A DNA stretch of 11,512 bases from Planctomycetota bacterium. GTDB taxonomy: Bacteria; Planctomycetota; Phycisphaerae; Sedimentisphaerales; Anaerohalosphaeraceae. The DNA is taken from the NCBI GenBank assembly GCA_021160785.1, contig JAGHBX010000609.1:1-11512 (forward strand), written 5' to 3'. Positions within the stretch are counted from its first letter, which is position 1. Each line of letters begins with the position of its first letter. Of the stretch, positions 6,122-11,512 are shown piece after piece. A model generated the notes under the pieces. The model was not told the origin of the DNA. It made no database searches and worked only from the letters and a program-made list of their open reading frames with translations. The position numbers and the translations under genes were made by a program.

Positions 6122-8287
6122 CTAGTCCAGTTTGTCCGAAGCGAGAATATCGTCGTCTCGCCCCTCATTGTCCTTCTGATTGGGACCGAACGAGGTAACC
6201 GTTACAACATATGTTTTTCTGTTGTAGGTGACATTGTAAGGATTGTCCCAGAGATCAAAATAGATGTCTCCTCCTTTGAGTCTCGTACTGTCAAATTCAG
6301 TGCCATAATCCTTCAACATTGAGACCCATCCATTTGGAAATTGGGAGGGCAGCAGAGGTTCATCGTTGAGATAAGCCTTGAAATAGTCAAGGATAGTCTG
6401 TGCCTCCTTCCTGACCAATTCCACCTTCGAGTTCTCAAAGTCGTCCCGGAACCTTCGGGCCTGTGGATGTTTACATTCGGCTGCGATCCGACTTAGATAC
6501 TTCCGAAAATAAGGGATCTGATAGGCCGTGCGAAAACGCGAGACCGATCTTCTCTTGTTCTGAGTTACAAGGTTTTCAACATATTTGGAGATCACCGTCA
6601 GATCATCGATAAGAACGTCTCGAGAGGTCTGCCCATCGGGGCCTACGAACAGGAATTGGCCTGCTTTTCTCTGTGCCTCATTTTGGTCTCCGGTAACGAA
6701 ATCAACTTGCAGGCTGCTGATATGCAGACGCCCCGGAGAGGATGATGAAAAGGTTATCATAGTGACATTGCGATGTATTATATCCTGCGGTGTCGAATAC
6801 TTCAAGGGCCTGTCCAGAAATGCCCCAAGGTCTCTGGTTGTAAATCGCGGCTTGGGCGCAGCCTCGCTGTAATCGGGTCGATCATTAGCCGCAAATCTAA
6901 TCTGCAGGTCTTTGATCCCGCTTTGGGCCGGCTGTGCAAGATTTTTTACTCGAACAGGTCCTATTTCCCAATACCCCTTCGAGCCGGGCGCCGTCGCCAG
7001 AGAAACCTGGTGTGCCCCTTCTTCGAGTTCGACTTGGCCCCATTTTTCCCAGATGTGTGCTGTACCAGGGCCTTTCATGCCCAATACGCAAGAGTTGCCA
7101 TCGAGTGAGAAAAGCACCGAACAGCCGGGATCATTTGCTTCGCCCTGACAAACCAATACTTCGATTTCGTATCTGCCGGGGGTATCAATATGGAGCAAGC
7201 CCTTTGCCGTGGAAGTAGGGTCTTGATTGCTATTGAGCGTAAGACAGATCATCTTGCCGCGCTGATTGCTTCTAAAGCCCCACTGGCCGGTTTCTGTGAA
7301 CACCTCCTTAACAGAGAATGTGGTCCATTCACTTTCGACGGGCATGCATTCAATATCAAACACGGCTTTTCTAATGGCAATATCGCGGGGGGTGACGAGA
7401 AAACAGTGTTGAGCATCACCACTTGAAAAGGTTATCGCCGGCCCCTCAAGAAGTACGCTTTCTCTACCGGCTGGCATTTGGGGATAAACTAATTCCCCGG
7501 TGCGTGCGTCCAGTGCGAACGAATTGCGAAGAAGGTCGAACATATAGGCCGGGACCGCTCGACGAGGGACACCCTGTTTTCTTCTATCTTCTTCCCAGTA
7601 TTGTCGAAATGCACAATATCCAAATCCGACTAATGTCGGTTTGTCGTCTGCATCCCCGATTGGCGGAAAGTACTTTGAGCCTTTATGGAAACATTCTTCA
7701 GCGGAAAGGCATCGGCGAGGCGCGGATATCTGTCGCACCTTATGGCCGATCACACTGACATGCGCAATACTGTCGCCCTGAATAATAACTGAAATTCGAG
7801 ATGTCAAAATCGGTATGGATTTGTATTCCATACTAAACTTGATCGAATAGCCCTCCACTTCTGTGTGCTTTTGGCCTCCCACCGCAAATTTTGTCAGCAT
7901 CATTCGCCTGATATCAACGAGCACTGTTTTGTCCGAAAGCAACGGAAAATGCCGAGCAATGAAATCTTCCGCCATCTTTTGAGCTTCGGCAAGACTGAGC
8001 GTTGACGGCTCTTTACGGTTGCCTGGTCGGTCAAAATTAACACCTCCGTCGTCATCCATACGTTTCTTGAAGCCGGGTATGTCGACACTCTGAATTGAAG
8101 TGTCCACGACAAGTTCAATATCCCCGGCCTGGATGCCTTCATAATCGGGCAATTTGCCCTTGATTTTGAAGGGTATATCTTCCTTTGCATGAACGTCGGC
8201 AAGGACGTTGTCGACCTGAATGAAGCAGATGGCAAGCGTGGACAGAACAAGCTTCAACAGTGCAGTTGTCGTTGTATCTTCCTGCAT
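6122..8287 (-). CDS. Secreted multidomain protein of unknown function (PepSY-like, carbohydrate-binding-like and pseudopilin-C-terminus-like parts)
   Basis: I do not recognise this 721-residue protein as a named family. It starts with an export signal (hydrophobic about 10-24, probable cleavage after VLA at 28-30). Residues about 97-185 and 243-268 resemble PepSY/YpeB-like modules: an AEDFIARHF helix, then SIKFSMEYKSIPIL and later RAVPAYMFDLLRNSFALDAR followed by TGELV. Residues about 345-450 look like a beta-sandwich sugar-binding module, with GLLHIDTPGRYEIEV, VLFSLDGNS and EIGPVRVKNL. Residues about 620-721 look like a type II secretion GspG C-terminal domain: helix, LWDNPY (679-684), TSFGP (698-702) and GRDDDI (709-714), but there is no prepilin leader. 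No catalytic motif is evident. The start has AAGGA nine bases upstream. Base composition appears less GC-rich than its neighbours, and 123-base direct repeats flank it. Domain assignments are by eye and uncertain; that it is a real exported protein is much more secure. Confidence 0.85.
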   Translation of the reverse strand: MQEDTTTTALLKLVLSTLAICFIQVDNVLADVHAKEDIPFKIKGKLPDYEGIQAGDIELVVDTSIQSVDIPGFKKRMDDDGGVNFDRPGNRKEPSTLSLAEAQKMAEDFIARHFPLLSDKTVLVDIRRMMLTKFAVGGQKHTEVEGYSIKFSMEYKSIPILTSRISVIIQGDSIAHVSVIGHKVRQISAPRRCLSAEECFHKGSKYFPPIGDADDKPTLVGFGYCAFRQYWEEDRRKQGVPRRAVPAYMFDLLRNSFALDARTGELVYPQMPAGRESVLLEGPAITFSSGDAQHCFLVTPRDIAIRKAVFDIECMPVESEWTTFSVKEVFTETGQWGFRSNQRGKMICLTLNSNQDPTSTAKGLLHIDTPGRYEIEVLVCQGEANDPGCSVLFSLDGNSCVLGMKGPGTAHIWEKWGQVELEEGAHQVSLATAPGSKGYWEIGPVRVKNLAQPAQSGIKDLQIRFAANDRPDYSEAAPKPRFTTRDLGAFLDRPLKYSTPQDIIHRNVTMITFSSSSPGRLHISSLQVDFVTGDQNEAQRKAGQFLFVGPDGQTSRDVLIDDLTVISKYVENLVTQNKRRSVSRFRTAYQIPYFRKYLSRIAAECKHPQARRFRDDFENSKVELVRKEAQTILDYFKAYLNDEPLLPSQFPNGWVSMLKDYGTEFDSTRLKGGDIYFDLWDNPYNVTYNRKTYVVTVTSFGPNQKDNEGRDDDILASDKLD

Positions 8288-8341
8288 GCTTGGAGTTCCT
8301 TAACAAGAAGGTTGGTTCGAAAAAACTCTTTATCCTTTATG

Positions 8342-8371
8342 ACTATACACGAAATGCTGAAGGATTGCCAG
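8342..8371 (-). promoter_or_regulatory. Weak promoter candidate for the 721-residue gene
   Basis: Read on the - strand, CTGGCA (8366-8371, four of six -35 matches) is followed after 18 bases by TATAGT (8342-8347, five of six -10 matches). The predicted transcript would have a leader of about 45 bases. The same -10 hexamer occurs in the much better pseudopilin promoter. The weak -35 makes this tentative. Confidence 0.3.
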
Positions 8372-8437
8372 AGATGAATCGAGTTGAAAAATGTGTGGTT
8401 TTTTAATGTTGACATGCACTATTGGCAGCATGTTGTG

Positions 8438-8566
8438 TCAAAGCCTGCCACAGAGCAATGTGATGCGTTTATCCGCCGGCGCCGACTGACACCCCTCCAG
8501 CGCAATACCCATCGTCGTCAACCCCGCCATCTTCATAAAATCCCGCCGCGTCTGCAACATCTTCAT
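8438..8566 (-). pseudogene. Truncated 5' stub of a sulfatase gene (Tat/lipoprotein leader only)
   Basis: The reading frame begins with the same ribosome site and start as the intact sulfatase and encodes MKMLQTRRDFMK followed by a Tat/lipobox-like leader (LEGC instead of LGGC) up to a Lys-Arg at codons 33-34. After that, similarity ends and the frame closes at a TGA after eight unrelated residues, giving 42 residues in all. No sulfatase catalytic part follows: the next 150 bases are unrelated. Differences from the intact gene are V13M, V14A, T19M, G24E and G32D plus four silent codons. It could be left from a deleted tandem paralogue, or be the far repeat created when a segment recombined into the sulfatase gene. 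Translation of the short peptide cannot be excluded. Confidence 0.85.
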
Positions 8567-8587
8567 ATCTGCCTCCCTGTTTTATCT
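8465..8587 (-). repeat. 123-base direct repeat, copy 2 (leader and stub of the sulfatase pseudogene)
   Basis: This is the partner of 5846-5968: same length, same orientation, no indels, 113 of 123 identical by hand count. The two copies are offset by 2,619 bases and enclose 2,496 bases containing the 721-residue gene and REP-like copy A. The block ends 54 bases after the glycosidase stop codon. Confidence 0.9.
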
Positions 8588-8641
8588 AAATCTGAATACA
8601 CCAAAACCCACTCAAACCGCCCTTAGCCCAGTAAACAGTAA

Positions 8642-11050
8642 TCACTTATTACTTCCCTCTCTTGTGGCCGTGTAACGGCCTTCGATTCTCATCTCATTGT
8701 TGTCAGTCAACTGGTGCCTGTATCTCCCATCGACCTCCACTGTCTTGCCGTCATGGCCGGTCACCGGTTTTTCCCAGTCCACTTTTCCGCCCCTTTTCAG
8801 GATACACATTCCGTCCCTGGTAAACTCGCGGCTGCACACCTGTCCTCCGAAGCGGTATGTCCACACGCCGACGAATTCACCGGGTGGAACGGTTTTTGAC
8901 TTCCGAACTGCAGCGGTCTTGAGCTTTGCGTTCGTGGCGGGAACCGGATCCGGATTGCGTCGCTGGAGCTCACGCTGGATCTTCCAATCCCTGGGCGCCG
9001 GGTCGAAGTTGAGGATACGGATTTCACGCCGCTTCAGCTTGATGCCGATGGTGTCGCCGTAATGGTATTCCACTTTCAGCCCGGCAGTGCTTTCAGCAAT
9101 CGGAGATGACAACTGAAACGGGCCGCTGTCGGGAATCAGGCCGAAGCGGCGATCGAGCGTGATCGAATACATCGTCTCCTCGTCGGATGGATTGTGGATG
9201 GAAACATAACCGCGCGTCCTGTTCCATGCAGTGTAGCCGTAAACTTCGCCTTTACGCGGATTCCCGCCGTGCATGCGGCAGCGAGCGAACAGCGGAAACA
9301 CATCGTCAAGCCAGTGGAGGCCTTCGGCGAGCACGTCCCAGTCGGGCTCCTGCAGATTCCCGGGAGTGATGTACAACTCGACAAAGCCCGTGCCGCGAGA
9401 GAGATTCATGTACAGGTAGTCCCGAAAGGCTTTCTTGCTTTCACCGCTGCGCCGCTTCTTCGGTTCGTGGTTGAAAAGCGAATGCATCGGGTACTGCGTA
9501 TCTTCCACCTTCCAGATTTCATAGTAGACCCCGTCGCGATAGACCAGTTCCCCGGTCCGGTCAGCGCCACGCGCGGCATCGCCCGCGTTGATCATCCAGA
9601 CCGCATCGATGTACATCAGCCACCATGGACTCAGGTAGGCGCCGTTGGATATGACGATGTAGATATCAGGATTGATTTCACCCAACTTCTTGAATATCCG
9701 CATCATTCGTTCTGTGCCTGCCGCCAGATAGTAGGTCTTGAGTTCGTCGTACTTTGCATCGTTCAGGATCCGGTCGGCGCTGCCGATTCCCTCGGTCCCG
9801 AGCTGCGGCATGTAAGGAATGCCGTATCGGTTGCCGTTCAACTCGAAATCGCGAGTGTTCAAATGGCCGAACAGTCCGTCGAGCTTGAAGTAGGCGATTC
9901 CAAGCTCCGCCAGTTCGACCATGCGATCTTCGAGCAACGGCATGTATTTCGGGCCCGCGAGCGACATATAGTTGTCCAACGCCTCGAAGCCCTTTTCCTT
10001 GTAGAATGGAACCGCCCAGCGCGCCCCGAAATTGCAGCCTGGACTCATCCACAAGCCAAGCCGCGATCCGGCTTTTGCCGCGTTTGCCCGGGAGCTGGAG
10101 AAATCGATGTCGAACTTGTCATTCACCTTCCAGGTCTTGTCCGTCCAGTCGTCGTGTGTGGTTTGCCACCCGGAGTCGATCACATAAGCACTCAGCGGCC
10201 TGTTCCCGCGCTCAAGCACCAACTCGCGGTGAATGATCTCGATGCTTTCCTTGAACCGTTCGCGACTGACGCTGCCGCCGCCGTTGAACCAACTGTTGTA
10301 TTGCGTTTGAAGGCGCAGCGGACGCGCGCGGACACGGTCAATGTAGTTGAAAAAGGCCTCCTGGTTGAATTCAGGGTCATCCGCCACCCCAACCACCGCA
10401 GGCCACGTATGGTAGGCAACCCCCGGTTTCAGTTCGAATCCCCAGAGATACCCGGCAAACATGTTTTCACCTTCCACATGATTGTAGGCCGCTGGAAATT
10501 CGATGCCCCAGAAGGTTGCGCTCCTGGTCGTGTACAGCGGCTGTCCGAGTCCCGGCGACCACTTGCCACGGCTGTTGATCGCCTTTAGCGTGTAGGGCTG
10601 ATTCGCGTCCGCCAGCGAAATCGCCTCCACGTCGATCCGCTCTAACGTCACCGGCTTCTCGGAACTGATCACCAGACGCTTCCGGGCATAAAAATCCTCC
10701 GGCTTCAATTCGTAACGAACCTCGATCGTCAGCCCGTACTTCTTGTTCTCGAGTGCAAACGCCAGCCCTCCGGCAAACCGGATGGGGCTTGCTTTGAAGT
10801 CCGCCGACGTCAGCACCACATCAGTTCCCGTGACGTGGGTTCCCTCCGAGATGCGTAAGCGAAACTCGTCGCAGGAAGTGGGTATTGCCATTGTGCCGGC
10901 AACCTTGTTCTCGATCTCCTTCGTGAACAGGCGATCCTCTTCCACCGCCACCGTTCGGCGCAGGAATTGGTTTTCCACCGAAAACTCCGCGGCCTGTCCA
11001 ATCGAAACGCCGATAGACAGCAAAGCAATAATGGTGCACAAATAATCCAT
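8642..11050 (-). CDS. Secreted clan GH-D / GH36-like glycoside hydrolase (putative alpha-galactosidase)
   Basis: The 802-residue product has a signal peptide (hydrophobic 3-19, probable cleavage near GQA at 18-20). An N-terminal beta-sandwich (about 22-235) precedes a TIM barrel (about 245-590) with clan GH-D hallmarks: IDSGWQ (291-296), LGLWMSPG (331-338), and the strand ending YFKLDG, where Asp391 fits the catalytic nucleophile. The usual GH36 acid/base context (C-x-x-G-G-G-R-x-D) is not visible; INAGD with Asp491 is the nearest candidate. A C-terminal beta domain (about 592-682) is followed by an extra module (about 725-796) beginning GEFVGVWTYRFGG. It would release terminal alpha-linked sugars, perhaps galactose, outside the cytoplasm. 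The start at 11050 is preferred over an in-frame ATG 15 codons upstream because it has an AAGGAA site six bases away and an immediate signal peptide. Clan is fairly sure; specificity is not. Confidence 0.8.
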   Translation of the reverse strand: MDYLCTIIALLSIGVSIGQAAEFSVENQFLRRTVAVEEDRLFTKEIENKVAGTMAIPTSCDEFRLRISEGTHVTGTDVVLTSADFKASPIRFAGGLAFALENKKYGLTIEVRYELKPEDFYARKRLVISSEKPVTLERIDVEAISLADANQPYTLKAINSRGKWSPGLGQPLYTTRSATFWGIEFPAAYNHVEGENMFAGYLWGFELKPGVAYHTWPAVVGVADDPEFNQEAFFNYIDRVRARPLRLQTQYNSWFNGGGSVSRERFKESIEIIHRELVLERGNRPLSAYVIDSGWQTTHDDWTDKTWKVNDKFDIDFSSSRANAAKAGSRLGLWMSPGCNFGARWAVPFYKEKGFEALDNYMSLAGPKYMPLLEDRMVELAELGIAYFKLDGLFGHLNTRDFELNGNRYGIPYMPQLGTEGIGSADRILNDAKYDELKTYYLAAGTERMMRIFKKLGEINPDIYIVISNGAYLSPWWLMYIDAVWMINAGDAARGADRTGELVYRDGVYYEIWKVEDTQYPMHSLFNHEPKKRRSGESKKAFRDYLYMNLSRGTGFVELYITPGNLQEPDWDVLAEGLHWLDDVFPLFARCRMHGGNPRKGEVYGYTAWNRTRGYVSIHNPSDEETMYSITLDRRFGLIPDSGPFQLSSPIAESTAGLKVEYHYGDTIGIKLKRREIRILNFDPAPRDWKIQRELQRRNPDPVPATNAKLKTAAVRKSKTVPPGEFVGVWTYRFGGQVCSREFTRDGMCILKRGGKVDWEKPVTGHDGKTVEVDGRYRHQLTDNNEMRIEGRYTATREGSNK

Positions 11051-11056
11051 ATCACG

Positions 11057-11062
11057 TTCCTT
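11057..11062 (-). promoter_or_regulatory. Ribosome binding site that fixes the glycosidase start
   Basis: AAGGAA on the - strand lies six bases before ATG 11050. An in-frame ATG ending at 11095 would add 15 charged residues (MRDKQNGRSRIKERD) ahead of the signal peptide, which is unlikely for an exported enzyme. Confidence 0.65.
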
Positions 11063-11123
11063 TATCCGAGACCTTCCGTTCTGCTTGTCACGCACTACTA
11101 AAATTTCCCATCAATACATGCTC

Positions 11124-11163
11124 AGTGATTCTGGTGGGGTAAACCCCGCCCTACGAATTCAAG
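11124..11163 (+). repeat. REP-like palindromic repeat, copy B
   Basis: It matches 38 of 40 bases of 5981-6020 in the same orientation. One of the two changes turns a T-A pair of the core stem into a T-G wobble, so the hairpin is kept. It occupies the gap between the dehydrogenase and glycosidase genes and overlaps the last four codons and the TAG stop of the dehydrogenase. Confidence 0.8.
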
Positions 11164-11512
11164 TCGTTGACGACGTTTTGCGGTTTTCCCGCGAGAAAGA
11201 CCCTTACGTTGTCTACCGCCACGTTTAGTAATCGTCCTCTGGCTGCCAGGGTCGCCCAGGCGATGTGCGGTGTGATGTGGCAGTTTCGAGCCGCCAGCAG
11301 CGGGTTGTCTTTTTCGGGCGGTTCCGTCGAAAGCACGTCGAGGCCGGCGCCGGCTATCTTTTCACTGTTCAATGCCTCCGCCAGCGCCTGCTCGTCGATG
11401 AGCAGGCCGCGGCTGGTGTTGATCAGAAGAGCTGTTTTTTTCATCATCGCAAGGCGCTCGCCGTTTATTAGTCTTTCCGTCTGGGGTGTGAGCGGGCAGT
11501 GCAGGCTGATGA
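11151..11512 (-). CDS. D-2-hydroxyacid dehydrogenase, HprA/glycerate dehydrogenase-like, N-terminal part cut by window edge
   Basis: Only the C-terminal 120 or so residues are visible; the frame runs open from ISLHCPLTPQTERLI at the window edge. This is the end of an NAD(P)-dependent D-isomer 2-hydroxyacid dehydrogenase, a cytoplasmic enzyme family that reduces 2-keto acids such as hydroxypyruvate. The visible catalytic set is complete: Arg in INTSRG, Glu in DVLSTEPP and His in ITPHIAWAT. The HIAWAT...NVRVFLAGKPQNVVN ending is characteristic of the HprA/hydroxypyruvate reductase subgroup, though other members of the family are possible. It ends with Asp-Leu-Asn-Ser and a TAG supplied by the REP-like repeat. 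The glycosidase starts 100 bases downstream on the same strand; no metabolic link between them is evident. Confidence 0.9.
   Translation of the reverse strand, partial: ISLHCPLTPQTERLINGERLAMMKKTALLINTSRGLLIDEQALAEALNSEKIAGAGLDVLSTEPPEKDNPLLAARNCHITPHIAWATLAARGRLLNVAVDNVRVFLAGKPQNVVNDLNS

Larger units (their letters stand above)
8288..8641. other. 354-base stretch without an intact gene
   Basis: Between the glycosidase stop and the start of the 721-residue gene there is no complete coding region. It contains the truncated sulfatase stub with its leader (8438-8587), a short inverted repeat (ACATGC at 8412-8417 and GCATGT at 8428-8433), and a weak promoter candidate for the downstream gene (8342-8371). 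The part from 8288 to 8440 is AT-rich. I see no tRNA-like or terminator-like structure. Confidence 0.7.

Noticed and set aside
5195..6322. Open frame of 375 codons on the + strand, rich in Arg and His
   Set aside because: Antisense to the sulfatase and running through an intergenic repeat; composition is typical of a shadow frame.
5846..8587. Insertion sequence or composite transposon bounded by the 123-base repeats
   Set aside because: No transposase, no terminal inverted repeats and no short target duplications are visible. The repeats are plain sulfatase 5' sequence, so homologous recombination or paralogue loss fits better.
8384..8626. 80-codon + strand open frame across the sulfatase stub
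   Set aside because: It is the reverse strand of the duplicated sulfatase leader; a similar shadow frame occurs over copy 1.
9194..10588. Open frame of 464 codons on the + strand
   Set aside because: It lies fully antisense to the glycosidase, which has a signal peptide, catalytic motifs and ribosome site. The translation shows no domain logic and is explained by codon bias that suppresses antisense stops.

Overview
The window looks like a piece of a planctomycete chromosome, most likely from the Phycisphaerae side of Planctomycetota. The evidence is a pseudopilin with the H-X9-DG motif typical of the expanded planctomycete prepilin families, a Tat-exported lipoprotein sulfatase next to large secreted hydrolases, and Mla-type lipid transport genes that imply an outer membrane. 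This placement is inferred from protein style; there is no rRNA or other taxonomic marker here.

Layout. Positions 1-1458 (+ strand) hold the 3' part of an MlaE-type permease and a complete MlaF-type ATPase. Everything from 1514 to the right edge is on the - strand. In transcription order, right to left, it holds: the C-terminal part of an HprA-like D-2-hydroxyacid dehydrogenase (11151-11512, cut by the edge); a secreted clan GH-D/GH36-like glycosidase (8642-11050); a dead 5' stub of a sulfatase gene (8438-8566); a secreted 721-residue protein of unknown function (6122-8287); an intact type I sulfatase (4436-5947); a secreted alpha/beta-hydrolase + SGNH-hydrolase fusion 29 bases downstream (2439-4406); and a pseudopilin with its own strong sigma70-like promoter (1514-2302).

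How the genes may work together. The glycosidase, sulfatase and two-headed esterase-like enzyme all carry export signals and would suit removal of sugar, sulfate and acyl groups from a sulfated, acylated polysaccharide, perhaps a galactan. No SusC/D pair, transporter or regulator for such a system is visible, and the substrate is inference.

Most notable structure. A 123-base block made of the sulfatase ribosome binding site, start codon and first 34 codons occurs twice in direct orientation without indels (5846-5968 and 8465-8587). The copies bracket a 2,496-base segment that holds the 721-residue gene, which appears less GC-rich than its neighbours. Removing the segment between the repeats would place the sulfatase directly behind the glycosidase. 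The orphan gene may therefore have been inserted into, or left behind in, a glycosidase-sulfatase operon. The orphan protein itself is unusual: it appears to combine PepSY-like, carbohydrate-binding-like and pseudopilin-C-terminus-like parts. A separate 40-base REP-like palindrome occurs twice (5981-6020 and 11124-11163), and one copy supplies the stop codon of the dehydrogenase.
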